From Trichomonas vaginalis G3 (lineage: Eukaryota > Parabasalia > Trichomonadida > Trichomonadidae), in NCBI RefSeq assembly GCF_026262505.1, contig NC_067206.1, positions 35,975,896 to 36,039,895 of the forward strand: DNA of 64,000 nucleotides, in the 5' to 3' direction. A program made the translations under genes and the position numbers. Of the stretch, positions 29,401 through 42,050 are shown in pieces (position 1 is the first letter of the stretch; each line of letters begins with the position of its first letter). Under the pieces are notes generated by a model. The model was not told the DNA's origin, did not search any database, and saw nothing but the letters and a program-made list of their open reading frames with translations.

Positions 29401-32400
29401 TTACGTTTATAAAATTGATAATCTTCATAATCTTCTTTAATCATCGAATGGCTTCAATGATTCGTTTAGCTTAGATATAAGAATTCAATCCTAAACGATA
29501 ACATATGCCAGAGAAGAAAATGTGGATCAAGTTTTTGAATTAACGAAAAAGTATTGGAAATATAAAATTGAATCATATAAGAAAGCAAGATGAAAAGGCG
29601 AAAGAGATACTAAAAAACAATGTTCAATGGATGACTTTCATACTAATCGACGATTTAATACCTTTCATCTAAATGCAAAATGTGGTGGTAAATGCGTTTA
29701 CATATGCAATAAACCAACATTGGATAGAATCGATAATTGAATAAACCACATACCAGGAAAATTGTCAGTTAATGCTTTGTTATTGCAATGTCCGTAAATC
29801 AAATAAAGATAAGATGTTAATCGTTTAAGAATCATTTAAGAAATTAAAACATTAAAAAATAATTTAACCAATGACTTTAGATTCAGTTGAAGCTTATCCA
29901 CATTCTCCGTAATGGAATTACTGGTGGTCTAAATCAAATGTTCGAACATCGTGTTAATCTTAAAGGAATCACGCAATTAATAAACTTTCATATAATCCAG
30001 AACTAAATACTGTATCAAATGAGGACACCACAACATTATGACTCATTTTGTTGGTGTTGATTTTAATTCATTATATCCTTCATCATTTTCATCTAATCGC
30101 TCATGATTTCAATTCAATATCTGACTCATAAAAATGTATATGGCGAAGATTGAATGGTGTTATCATTTGTGAATACAGCAACAAAGAAAGCAAAGCACTG
30201 GGTAATTATTAGAAAGAAAAATACTTTATTCGTGCGAAAGTAAAAGGGTCACATTGGATGAAAAATACATTATGATTACTATAAACTTTTAACAAAATAA
30301 GCAATTTAGATATTATCACAGATGAAGAAAACATTGTAAGTTTTGTATAATTAATGAAATCAAACAATTCTACAGTTGACCAGAAACGAGGAAATTAACT
30401 CAGTTAGCATCTAACATCACAACAATATCAACCATTTTCTTCTATTATCTTTGGTATCTTAATAGACAGATTCATTTTATCGATTTGGGGATGAAAAATA
30501 TTTTTTCCCCCCAATCAATTTTAACATTTTACCGAAAAACTTGCTTTAATGAATTTGCGAACGAATTTTATGAAAACGAAAGACAAAGGCTGAATTAGAA
30601 GGAAAATAAAGGAAAATTTATTTTGCAAGATTTTCACTTAATGGATTGGATCATATGGTTTACGATGCAATGAATACACAAAATTACGCAAAGACTAAAT
30701 AATGAATGCCCACAGAAGGCAACGCGTTGCATGTATGTCAAAATAATTTAAAAACATAAGAGAAATAGGTGAAGCTACGTATGCAAGGTGATTGCTTAAA
30801 GATAGCTTTTATAAGATGTGATATCATGTTTACAAGAGGCATTCTTCACTTTAGATAAGCGCAAATACTGGTATTTGGTTTCATTTATGATTTTATGTAT
30901 AAATGCATCGAATGTTAATCGTTTTCATTTCATTGCAAAGGTGATACTGATTCCATCTTATGGGCCGCTGGCGACCCAAATCTTCCTAAACACTCAATGC
31001 ATTTGAAGCATTGTTACTGATAAAGCAATTTTATGATAAAAACATTTACAAATTCGCAGACCTTTTGATTTCTTTGTTTTAATGGAGAAATTTAAACTTA
31101 AATTAAAGAAATAAAGCTGAAGAAAAAGCAGCATGAGAAGAAGTTATTGGGTTGCAATTGGAGAACAAGGTGATAACATGGTTGCTTTATGCCCCAAGTG
31201 TTATATCATCATTACGGTTCAATTGATGGGAAGTGATTTTAAAAAGATTGCACAGAAATAAAGTGAAAGGCTTAGTTTTAGCGACAAATAAACAATTAAC
31301 ACCTAAAAATTATTTGGATATAATAAATGATAAAGTGATATTGATGGTCAGAATATTAATTTACAACTTAAAACGCGTCAATGACTTGCGCAATTAACAT
31401 TGGTAAGACTGCATTAACAGGAAGCACACACTAAGGGCTGTGTGTTGTGAAAAGGATGTTGTATGGCCATTTTATTTAATAAAATGCCACAAAGAGACAC
31501 AAGGACCGTTAATGAAATGTTTTTGAATACTATGATTCAAAAGAGGTGGGCCCTTAAACATTTATTTATTTTTAATATAAATGGATAGACGCAGATTAGA
31601 AATTTAATTGATGATTTAGTACTTAATCAAAAATCTTAGTATATTATGAATTAAAATCATATCTCCAAAAATATAATAATAATATAACGGGTGATGATTA
31701 TGGGATATTATTAATCCATATTCAATAAAAATGAATTTTGAAATTCAATGATAGAATAATTTCTAAATTAAAGACAAAAATAAAAATAATGAATAATTCA
31801 AGGAAAAACTAAATTCACAACTGAAAACAATTGAAAGATTTTAAAAATAAAGTATTAACAGAAGAAGATATTGATGATTATATTAATTATATAATCTGAA
31901 GGCCGAAAAGCAAAAGAAAGCAAAAACAAAAGGTGCAGAAACGCCCAGTCTTCAGACATAAATGATTGCACAAAGCTTTAATTTATGAATTCATTATTTT
32001 AAACCATATCAGGCCCGAACTTTTAAATGAAGACAACTTTTGGAATTCATCTTCAACATAAAACTCGAAGGGCGGGAAAGTATATTAAACTTTATATACA
32101 GGCATTATTAAAACAAATGATAGAATAGTCCAGAATTAATGAAAGGAAGGAAGGTAATTCCAAAACTTCATCATCCAAAATCCAAAGCAGATAAAATTAA
32201 ACCACATTGCAACACCAAAACCATCTAACGACAGTAACTTGCAACACCAAAACACCTCCTCCTTCAGTTAATCTTCATCATTCATTTATATATATCGCAT
32301 TTCAACATTAAAGAAACAAAAAAGATTTAAAAGGATTTCAAATATTAAATAAAACTAATTGACGCCAAAATTCAACGTTAAAGAAAAATTTAGTCGGCCT

Positions 32401-34604
32401 TCATTTGCACCACTATCCATATTCATATGAATATCGATCATTTAGAATATTAAAAGGAAACGTTACTTATTTTATTTACTCATTAACATTAACACGTAGA
32501 TATTTATATTGCATTCCCAGTGAAAGGAAACACAGGAACAGGCAACAAGATAGAGCTATTCATATTATAGATCAATGAAAGAGTAGATAATTATCAGGGG
32601 TGATGGTGATAAAGGATTTCCAGGGGCAGCTATACTGCATTATTTCCACAATTAATTTTTACTTTTCATCCTCTCCATATACGTTTCATATAAGATAGTT
32701 GATGGCGGTAATGAGAACTCTTAGAGATGCGTTAGGGGTTAACGGTCAATATACTGGGATGGAAATCATGAACTACATCATAACAACAGTTAGTATGATT
32801 ATTAAATAATACTGGCATAGAACAATAAACATGAAATCGCAGTTGAAATGAAAAATGATATTTCAAAAGAATTGGGAATATACTTAGAAAGCAATGGAAA
32901 GGTTGAATTGATTTTAAACGTGAACAAATTTAATTCGGGCTCATGAATTTTAAACAATGGGGATAAGTTTGATTTCATCTCGATTAATGGAAAAACTGAT
33001 AAAATCAATGCAAAAAGAAGACGAAGATTTGACACAAATAGCTGAATTTGTTAGATTATATTGAACGGCAATCTTAGTTGAGGTTAACAATAAATTAATA
33101 GAAATTCCGATTTATTTTATTACTCCATATATTTAAATAATATTTAATTTTTTTATTTCGTAAGAATGAGTGACAACGAAAGCATCCAAGAGTCCAGACA
33201 ATGAATATTAAAAAGAAACTAAACAGAATTAATTAAAATATGCTTTACAAAAAGAAGCCACAATGCGGGTGAGTGAATAACGGATAGAAGAGAGGAAAGG
33301 AAATAATAGAAAATTAGAAACTTACGTTCAATCCTTAAACTGAGTGAAGCAAAATAAAAGAATTTAATAGAATAAATAAATTGATTGAAGAGATGAATTA
33401 ATAAAGATGAATTCTAAAATCAATCCAAAATTTATTTTTATTCCTTCTTCGACAACATCTCTTTTCCATCATTACTGCATAACACATTTTTCAATTTTAA
33501 GTGGTTTGTTATTTTTAACATGTTCTTTGCATCATTTTTATCAATTTCTCCTTGTTATGATTCGTGGTAAATTTGAGCTTGTGGGGTAAATTCATTTATG
33601 TAAAATAAAATTTAAATTATGCCGTTTGCTCTTTTGGAGCTCAGACATCTTCAGTCCGTTCAAAAGTTTTGAGACAACATGACATTTTGACAAACAACAC
33701 AGGAGGAAGGTAGTTATGACTTATTTTTGAAGAACTGAAGGTGTCACTACGTACCCATGTGTCACTCGATTAATTAACCTGTTCTGAAAAATGAGACAAC
33801 ATGACATTTTGACAACAACACAGGAGGAGGTATTATGACTTATTTTTGAAGAATGAAGGTGTCACTAGTCACATGTGTCATCGTTAATTAACTTTTCTGA
33901 AAAAATGAGACAACATGAATTTTGACAACAACAGCAGGATTAAATGCAAAAATAAATTCAAACACCTCTACTTTATAAAGCTTCATTTACAGGTATTTCA
34001 CTCGCAGTAAATGAATCCTCATTAATCGTTTGTTCAACTGTTATATAATCCTTTCATTTCTTCTTTCAAACAATAAACCAATGTTGTTTACCCCTCTATT
34101 CTTCTCTTTTCTGTATCACATTTATCTCTTTAATGCTCATTTGAAAGTTTTTGTCTTCATGTTGATGTTTGCACGATGAGCATTTTACATGTCATACCTG
34201 CACACAATTCATCATATGTGTTTATCCATACATCTAAAGGATTTGTTGATAATTCAATTAAATCTTGTTTGGCTCAGTCAATCGGTATGATTCGTACTTA
34301 AATGTGAAAGGTCATATGCATAAAATATGTTAGTAAATTAATCATAAATTCCTTAGTGGCATGAATCCATTAAATTCTTGAAAGTTAATCAAAATTGACC
34401 CTTAAATTTACCATTTAACGTCTTAAAACTACGTATCTTCTGTCCTCCAACTTCAAATTTTGACAGGTAAACGTTATTAGTTTACGAAAATGAAGTTTGC
34501 AACGTCTGAAGGCCGTTTCTTCTGGTTGATTCTTTTCAAAATTAATTCTAATCTCATTATCCGTTATAATTTGATTTCAAAGGCGTTTGAAGTTTGCGAG
34601 TCTC
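26418..34604 (+). mobile_element. Polinton, second (error-dense) copy, broken
   Basis: It follows 10384-18437 from TIR to primase-helicase. Approximate parts are: TIR 26418; 373-aa gene about 26700-27850; family-B polymerase about 27900-31470; integrase about 31580-33135; small genes about 33165-33600; 121-bp repeats about 33660-33930; primase-helicase C-terminal part about 33975-34604. It is broken by several hundred small differences, spread evenly over coding and non-coding parts. This argues for raw-read error and against genuine age. It should not be counted as an independent insertion without other evidence. Confidence 0.8.
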
Positions 34605-34629
34605 NNNNNNNNNNNNNNNNNNNNNNNNN
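34605..34629. other. Assembly gap of exactly 25 N
   Basis: Twenty-five N. A fixed 25-base pad is, to my knowledge, what the long-read gap filler PBJelly writes when a gap is over-filled from both sides. Both flanks are error-rich copies of sequence found elsewhere in the window, which fits that reading. Confidence 0.9.
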
Positions 34630-37185
34630 ATGAATACTTATAGACTAATGATTCAATTTTGGTGTTTAGATGACAAATAAGAACAGTAATGCCTCTTTTC
34701 AGATTATGCGTGAGAAATACCCTAAAATTTCGAATATCAATTTAAATTTCACACATGTATCATATTTTTGATATATCATATCAAACCAATAGACACACAT
34801 TGATCATTACATGACAAAAGTTGATGTGTTATCAAACAATTCAGTTGATGTCGAATACTTTAATAATTAAATATAAGTCTAAAGGAATACTCTCTTCTCA
34901 GCAACAAGAGAAAAATTGGAAAATTACAATTTAAAATAGTAAATTTTACTGTTTCAAAGCTCTTTCAAGGATGTGATGAACATGTTCACGCGTGATAGTC
35001 TTACGATATCCAAAAGGATTCCTCCTTCTGACTTCATGACCATTTCAGTGACAGACACATCACATCTTCTGGAGCAACAACTGCACCTTCTTGATCAGTA
35101 ACCTTTGTAAATTGACCAATCTTTACTGTCCATTCACGAGTTTAGCAATGAATGCTTTGCCTTTTCAGCATCAGAACCTTCATGAACATCGAACGTTCAG
35201 AGCACAGGCAAGATTATATTCACGCTCATTGATGAACTCTTCGAGAAGGAATGGAGAAATAATAGCTAATGTTGAGGCATGATCAATTCCCCACTTAGCT
35301 GTGAGCATGTGACCAATACCATGGATACCCCAGCAAACTTCCTTTCCGAGAGCTAAAACGTAGTTGAGAGCAAAGCTGCAAGCAACAATGAGTCTTTCAT
35401 GCATTTCAAGTGTTGAGTTATCCTTAGAGAGGATTGGGCCAGAAATATCACACGAGTTCTCTCATGACTGAAAAGAAGAAGTTATCTTGCATTGGGAGAA
35501 CGTGTGGAGTAAGAACTTGATCCATGCAATGTGTCATAGCATCGAAAAGACCGTTTCTAAGTTGTCTGATTGGAAGTGTCATTGGTAAAGTGGATCAAGA
35601 AGAGAGAATGATGGATATAAAATCAACATTCCGAGTTTTTCATGTGTATCTTCCTTGAAACAACGGATCCATTGTTCCATTCAGATCTGTAGCTGGAATT
35701 GTTATGATCGCACCAACTGGTGTTGTTTTCTCAGGGCGAACACCCTTTGTTGGAATGTCCCATGGATCATTGATTCATCAAGGTTCATTGCAAGGGAAAT
35801 GAACTTTGTGCCATCGAGGATAGAGCACCACCGACAGCAAGAAGTAAATCTGGCTTGAATGCCTTGGCAACTTTGACAATTTCGATAAGACGATCGTATT
35901 CTGGATTTGGTGGAATGCCGCCTTCCCAAATTGTTTCGCAATGGAGTTCAGCTAAAGCCTTTGTAACATCTGCACGAGCTCCATTCTTGTCGATGGAGCC
36001 AACCCGAATGTAACTAAACTCTGGAATTTGGTTTACAAAATCCTTGAAATGCTCTTCAACGCAATGCTGACCAAACAACCGCGTGTTGTATGTTCCAAAG
36101 CCACTTCATATTTGAAAGCTAGGTAAAAATGAAGTGATTGAGAGTGTGAATTTTTCTTTAGAAAATTTGAGAGCATAAATTTATGGTATGAATTCACACG
36201 ACCAATAGAATTTTTCTGTTCCATCGCTATGGAAAAGATGATTACTGGTTATGATAGAATATAATCAATAGACGATGTAAAATCGCTAAATTTTGAATTG
36301 TTCTAAAAAATTCTGAAAAAAATGGCAAAAATTAGATAAGGTCAAAACAAGTTTCCTTATTGCAATATATAATAATAAAGAGTATATTGAGCTCTTATTT
36401 CACATGAATTATAGTATATGGAGATAAAGGACGAAGTTTTAGAGCAATTTCTAAAATGATGGCTTTATATTTATCCATGAAATTAGACGTTTTATCTTAT
36501 CATTAGTTTGGTAATTTAATTCCAAATAAATACATATATTCATAATCGAATGATTCGAGATTAAATAATTACTAAATATTATATGCATATATTAACATAT
36601 AACACTTATTTAAGCGTTTACTCTTGGATATCATACCTCCAGAGTATCTTTTGTTAATTTGTTGGAATTGCTCGTTTTGGAACTATAATTTATATGGGAG
36701 TAGGGTTGCTAAATTTATAATGAGAGGTCTTTGTTAGTGAATGCTATGTCAAGACAGCCAATTGGATCTGATGATATATAGCAGGAATGCATTTTGATTT
36801 AAGTTAAAAAACTGTTTTTATCGTATTCATTTCAAATCACATGGCAGTACTCTCAATAATTTTTTCCCCGTCGATTTGTAAAGTTCCCCACTTTTAGCAA
36901 GCCTAAGTTCGAGGAAAAAAAAGTCACTTTTCCAAAGCATACTGAGATTTAAAAATAAAATTTGTTCTGTAAAACTTTTAGGTAAAATCTTGAAGTTTTG
37001 TCCTAAATATGCCTTATTGATTTAAACGCAATATAGACAGATCCATGAGTTTCGAATTTTGCAATGCGATTTATACATACTGGACAACTAGAGCTTCCGT
37101 ATCACAAGAATAATATGTTTTATGATAATTAATATCTTTACTACAAATGAAGTTATAAGCAATTAGTTTAACCAAACAATAATAC
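34630..37185 (+). repeat. Error-rich second copy of 38761-41325
   Basis: It begins at the first base after the gap with ATGAATACTTATAGACTAAT, identical to 38761 onward, and follows that region through the alcohol dehydrogenase gene to about 37185. Differences are mainly single-base length changes, less dense than in the left block (about one per 40-60 bases). A true tandem duplication would be expected to show substitutions as well. Confidence 0.85.
34946..36109 (-). pseudogene. Duplicate of iron alcohol dehydrogenase gene
   Basis: It corresponds to 39077-40255. Readable fragments include the metal-binding HGIGHMLTAKWGIDHAS (35180-35404 frame) and the N-terminal CVEEHFKDFVNQ and CETIWEGGIPPNPEYD (35785-36078 frame). 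The frame changes several times at small length differences. Since the flanks are copied as well and the differences are indel-type, sequence error is more likely than gene decay. Confidence 0.8.
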
Positions 37186-37189
37186 TGCT

Positions 37190-38756
37190 ACTTTACAACC
37201 ACTTGCGAGTCTTCTTCACCTACATTCTTGAGTTCATTAAGTACAAGAAACATTTTATTCTCAACTACTGAGTTGAAATTACCCGTTAGCTCACTTATTT
37301 CAGTAATGTTTTTGCATGAATAACCAGCGAGGAGTTCAGAAATAATGTCTGTAAATCTGTTTTTACCTGTTCCTGAAGTCCTTTCAAAATAATTGCTGTT
37401 TCATTCTTGATTCCAGGATGTTGAATCATTGATGCAATCCAGCCGAGAAGGTATTTATACACTTCATCATTATTATCACATATGGCTTCTTTAATGAAAT
37501 CCTAAACATCTCAATTTTTGAGTAATCTGGTTTTTCGAGAATGTTGTATTATAACCCTGAAACGTTGAGAAAACATCTGGGGAATCAGATTTAAAGCAAA
37601 CACCCTTAACGGTTAATGAGGATAATTGATTTAGTAGTACATCCCATGCTGTTATTGTTTTACCTTCTTCTTTTAAATAATTTAATCATTTTAAGTGACT
37701 CTTTCATGTTTGATTGAAGAACGAATGTATTTGATTCATTTTGTCGTGGATATTATAGTCCTTTTGAATGAAATATTGTTTCACCAATCTAAAACCGGAT
37801 TACACGTGATAAATCCTCAATTACTTCAGAACTGTTTTTATACTGATGATTTTCAGCCTTGCGTCTAATATCTGTTATCAAAAACGAGTCATCAAGTTTT
37901 ATATCAAATGTTATTTTTGGCTTACGTAATAAGGTAAACATATTCATCATAATATTCTTTTGATATAGTTTTAGAATCTTCACCAAAACAAATGAGAAGT
38001 CATTAAATGTTATCTACTACGTGCTTTTTCAAATTACTTTTTGCATTTTCAGTTAAACTGCAGAAGTTATAAACGTTATCGTATGCTTCATTAATTAAAT
38101 GATTAGTAACGAATTAATAGCTTGAAACAGTGTGAATAATGTTATTTTTTTTCTACAATTCATATTTCCACCGTATTATGTATTCAAATCACTAATACAT
38201 CAACTATGCTCTGAGCAAGTTTTATCGTCAATGTTTAATCTTTGTTTTTCATCATTATACTCTTTATTTCTTCGTTCTTTTGTTCAACTCTTACCTTAAT
38301 ATTCAAATCATTTAATATATATTCACTGTTCTGGTTAATGTTGAATGTAACTTCCACGAATGAATGAGTATGTATTGATTGGTTCTGTTGCATTCTTGCG
38401 AATCTTGAATCGACATAACCACTAATGAACGCTTGAATCATCAATAGAAGTCATGATATCAATATCATAATCATTGCAGGAATAACATTTAATCATCTGT
38501 CGAAACTGCATAAAGAAATTAGTGTTGCAATAAATGTGAAGACCTCCTGATGCGGTTTTAACGATAACCATTTTATCCGAATTTTGATAAAATGTCTTTT
38601 TCTAACTGTTCTTTAAGTTCATCATTGGTATATTTTATTGATATCACATCTATAATGTTAAATTTGATATTTTATTTACTAATAAAGCCTACCAGTTTTC
38701 TTCCTCTTCTCCCTGTTTGAGGTAGTTATGTAATAATCTTGTTTTCAACCTTGCGA
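37190..38756 (-). mobile_element. Polinton primase-helicase piece (broken)
   Basis: Minus-strand fragments belong to the primase/SF3 helicase family of Polintons. Near 38580-38520 there is an archaeo-eukaryotic primase segment, VKTASGGLHIYCN. Further left come FVEVTFNINQN, and close to 37210-37390 a Walker A-like GTGKN followed by a Walker B-like MFLVLNEL. The piece is broken in about ten places, consistent with the error-rich block it lies in. On its left it meets the duplicated alcohol dehydrogenase region, and on its right the clean one (38757). It therefore appears stranded between two copies of host sequence. Confidence 0.75.
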
Positions 38757-39076
38757 AGCAATGAATACTTATAGACTAATGATTCAATTTTTGGTGTTTA
38801 GATGACAAATAAGAACAGTAATGCCTCTTTTCAGATTATGCGTGAGAAATACCCTAAAATTTCGATATCAATTTAAATTTCACACATGTATCATATTTTT
38901 GATATATCATATCAAACCAATAGACACACATTGATCATTACATGACAAAAGTTGATGTGTTATCAAACAATTCAGTTGATGTCGAATACTTTAATAATTA
39001 AATATAAGTCTAAAGGAATACTCTCTTCTCAGCAACAAGAGAAAAATTGGAAAATTACAATTTAAAATAGTAAATT
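38757..39076. other. Intergenic stretch downstream of alcohol dehydrogenase
   Basis: AT-rich 3' flank, clean sequence from here on. No gene seen. Its first bases coincide with the first bases after the N gap, so 38757 is probably a contig edge. Confidence 0.5.
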
Positions 39077-40255
39077 TTACTGTTTCAAAGCTCTTTCAAG
39101 GATGTGATGAACATGTTCACGCGTGATAGTCTTACGATATCCAAAAGGATTTCCTCCTTCTGACTTCATGACCATTTCAGTGACAGCATCAACATCTTCT
39201 GGAGCAACAACTGCACCTTCTTGATCAGTAACCTTTGTAAATTGACCAATCTTTACTGTCCATTCACGGAGTTTAGCAATGAATGCCTTTGCCTTTTCAG
39301 CATCAGAACCTTCATGAACATCGAAAACACGTTCAGCAGCACGAGCAAGATTATATTCACGCTCATTGATGAACTCTTCGAGAAGGAATGGAGAAATAAT
39401 AGCTAATGTTGAAGCATGATCAATTCCCCACTTAGCTGTGAGCATGTGACCAATACCATGGATACCCCAGCAAACTTCCTTTCCGAGAGCTAAAACGTAG
39501 TTGAGAGCAAAGCTGCAAGCAACAATGAGTCTTTCATGCATTTCAAGTGTTGAGTTATCCTTAGAGAGGATTGGGCCAGAAATATCAACGAGTTCTCTCA
39601 TGACTGAAAAGAAGAAGTTATCTTGCATTGGGAGAACGTGTGGAGTAAGAACTTGATCCATGCAATGTGTCATAGCATCGAAAAGACCGTTTCTAAGTTG
39701 TCTGATTGGAAGTGTCATTGTGTAAAGTGGATCAAGAAGAGAGAATGATGGATATAAAATCAACATTCCGAGTTTTTCATGTGTACTTCTTCTTGAAACA
39801 ACGGATCCATTGTTCCATTCAGATCCTGTAGCTGGAATTGTTATGATCGCACCAACTGGTGTTGTTTTCTCAGGGCGAACACCCTTTGTTGGAATGTCCC
39901 ATGGATCAATTGATTCATCAAGGTTCATTGCAAGGGAAATGAACTTTGTGCCATCGAGGATAGAGCCACCACCGACAGCAAGAAGTAAATCTGGCTTGAA
40001 TGCCTTGGCAACTTTGACAATTTCGATAAGACGATCGTATTCTGGATTTGGTGGAATGCCGCCTTCCCAAATTGTTTCGCAATGGAGTTCAGCTAAAGCC
40101 TTTGTAACATCTGCACGAGCTCCATTCTTGTCGATGGAGCCACCACCGAATGTAACTAAAACTCTGGAATTTGGTTTAACAAAATCCTTGAAATGCTCTT
40201 CAACGCAATGCTGACCAAAACCAACGCGTGTTGTATTGTTCCAAAGCCACTTCAT
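39077..40255 (-). CDS. Iron-containing alcohol dehydrogenase, YqhD/butanol-type, 392 aa
   Basis: An NAD(P)H-dependent reductase of aldehydes to alcohols, cytosolic or hydrogenosome-associated; no targeting leader is obvious. The Rossmann-like N-terminal half has VTFGGGSIDKNG and LLAVGGGSILDGTKF, the coenzyme-binding loops of the YqhD branch. The metal ligands are the Asp and His of GLFDAMTHCMDQ and the two His of CWGIHGIGHMLTAKWGIDHA. Length equals bacterial YqhD proteins. The start is MKWLWNNTTRVGFG, with a short leader (TTTCAAATATG). Trichomonads are known to carry bacterial-type alcohol dehydrogenases, so lateral origin is plausible. Codon use is balanced, as in well-expressed genes. Confidence 0.92.
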   Translation of the reverse strand: MKWLWNNTTRVGFGQHCVEEHFKDFVKPNSRVLVTFGGGSIDKNGARADVTKALAELHCETIWEGGIPPNPEYDRLIEIVKVAKAFKPDLLLAVGGGSILDGTKFISLAMNLDESIDPWDIPTKGVRPEKTTPVGAIITIPATGSEWNNGSVVSRRSTHEKLGMLILYPSFSLLDPLYTMTLPIRQLRNGLFDAMTHCMDQVLTPHVLPMQDNFFFSVMRELVDISGPILSKDNSTLEMHERLIVACSFALNYVLALGKEVCWGIHGIGHMLTAKWGIDHASTLAIISPFLLEEFINEREYNLARAAERVFDVHEGSDAEKAKAFIAKLREWTVKIGQFTKVTDQEGAVVAPEDVDAVTEMVMKSEGGNPFGYRKTITREHVHHILERALKQ

Positions 40256-41525
40256 ATTTGAAAGCTAGGTAAAAATGAAGTGATTGAGAGTGTGAATTTT
40301 TCTTTAGAAAATTTGAGAGCATAAATTTATGGTATGAATTCACACGACCAATAGAATTTTTCTGTTCCATCGCTATGGAAAAGATGATTACTGGTTATGA
40401 TAGAATATAATCAATAGACGAAAATGTAAAATCGCTAAATTTTGAATTGTTCTAAAAAAATTCTGAAAAAAATGGCAAAAATTAGATAAGGTCAAAACAA
40501 GTTTCCTTATTGCAATATATAATAATAAAGAGTATATTGAGCTCTTATTTCACATGAATTATAGTATATTGGAGATAAAGGACGAAGTTTTAGAGCAATT
40601 TCTAAAATGATGGCTTTATATTTATCCATGAAATTAGACGTTTTATCTTATCATTAGTTTGGTAATTTAATTCCAAATAAATACATATATTCATAATCGA
40701 ATGATTCGAGATTAAAAATAATTACTAAAATTATATATGCATATATTAACATATAACACATTATTTAAGCGTTTACTCTTGGATATCATACTCCAGAGTA
40801 TCTTTTGTTAATTTGTTGGAATTGCTCGTTTTGGAACTATAATTTATATGGGAGTAGGGTTGCTAAATTTATAATGAGAGGTCTTTGTTAGTGAATGCTA
40901 TGTCAAGACAGCCAATTGGATCTGATGATATATAGCAGGAATGCATTTTGATTTATAGTTAAAAAACTGTTTTTATCGTATTCATTTCAAATCACATGGC
41001 AGTACTCTCAATAATTTTTTCCCCGTCGATTTGTAAAGTTCCCCACTTTTAGCAAGCCTAAGTTCGAGGAAAAAAAAGTCACTTTTCCAAAGCATACTGA
41101 GATTTAAAAATAAAATTTGTTCTGTAAAACTTTTAGGTAAAATCTTGAAGTTTTGTCCTAAATATGCCTTATTGATTTAAACGCAATATAGACAGATCCA
41201 TGAGTTCGAATTTTGCAATGCGATTTTATACATACTGGACAAACGTAGAGCTTCCGTATCACAAGAATAATATGTTTTATGATAATTAATATCTTTACTA
41301 CAAATGAAGTTATAAGCAATTAGTTTACAAAAATATATGCTATTTACACACTGAGTCTTCATCTAGAGATATTTTTTTTTAGATTTTGAAACAGTGAAAA
41401 GATTAAATATGATCAATGTATGCATTATTTACGTTTATTCATAAAAATATCAATTCTATCATAGAAAAAAGTACTTTTAAGTGCAAAAAATTGAATAGTT
41501 GTAAACTAATGCAGTGAGCCCTTAA
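40256..41525. other. AT-rich intergenic stretch
   Basis: Upstream region of the alcohol dehydrogenase and downstream region of the large ankyrin gene. No supported gene. The left 1.1 kb is what the error-rich copy at 36110-37185 repeats. Confidence 0.5.
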
Positions 41526-42050
41526 CTAGTGGTGTTTTGCACCATTTAAAATATGTTCGACTATTGCATTGTTATTAAATTTTGATGCATAATCAAGAGC
41601 TGTTAGTCCAAATTTATCTCTTTCGTTGATATTTATACCATGTGCAATTAGAAGTTCTACATTTTCTTTATCTAGAGTGATTACTGCATAATGAAGACCG
41701 GTTCTACCGGAATCATCTTTTTCATTGACTTTTGCACCATATGAAATAAGAAGTTCTAGTATTTCTTTAAATTGAAGCCCTGCTGCGGTTAAAAAAGCTG
41801 TATCTCCATATCTATCTTTTTCATTGATATTTGCACCATTTAAAATAAGAAGTTCTACCATTTCCTTTTTATTAAAGTTCGCTGCACTGTAAAGAGGGGT
41901 GTGATAATGTTTCGCATTGACATTTGCACCGTGTGAAAGAAGGAGTTTTGCTATTTCTTTATAATTATAACATGCTGCAATATGAAGAGCTGTGTCTCCC
42001 ATTTTATCATATTCGTTGACTTTTGCACCATATGAAAGAAGAAGTTCCAC
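41526..42050 (-). CDS. Large ankyrin gene, C-terminal piece
   Basis: The last 174 codons before the stop of the large ankyrin gene. It holds about five ankyrin repeats of 33 residues, each with the TALH/TAL...A helix pair and a NVN/KVNEKD turn (GDTALHIAACYNYKEIAKLL, GRTGLHYAVITLDKENVELL). These repeats are diverged from each other, unlike the near-identical ones upstream, so the edge of the array has escaped homogenisation. It ends ILNGAKHH. The frame differs from 44459-47266 because of several one-base differences in the array between them. Confidence 0.8.
   Translation of the reverse strand: MELLLSYGAKVNEYDKMGDTALHIAACYNYKEIAKLLLSHGANVNAKHYHTPLYSAANFNKKEMVELLILNGANINEKDRYGDTAFLTAAGLQFKEILELLISYGAKVNEKDDSGRTGLHYAVITLDKENVELLIAHGININERDKFGLTALDYASKFNNNAIVEHILNGAKHH

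Larger units (their letters stand above)
20878..34604 (+). repeat. Error-dense second copy of 4880-18437
   Basis: The whole stretch follows 4880-18437 in the same order and orientation: membrane protein 3' part, chromodomain gene, RNA candidate, homeodomain gene, 113-bp repeats, TIR and Polinton genes. Differences are mostly one- or two-base length changes, about one per 15-25 bases, with few substitutions. This is the profile of raw long reads, not of an old duplication. It ends at the N gap within a few bases of the point where the clean copy leaves the Polinton. Reading frames in this block should not be used as evidence for real pseudogenes. Confidence 0.9.

Noticed and set aside
34946-40255. 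Two alcohol dehydrogenase genes in tandem
   Set aside because: The left one differs mainly by single-base length changes and is copied together with its flanks next to an N gap; treated as a duplicate of the same locus.
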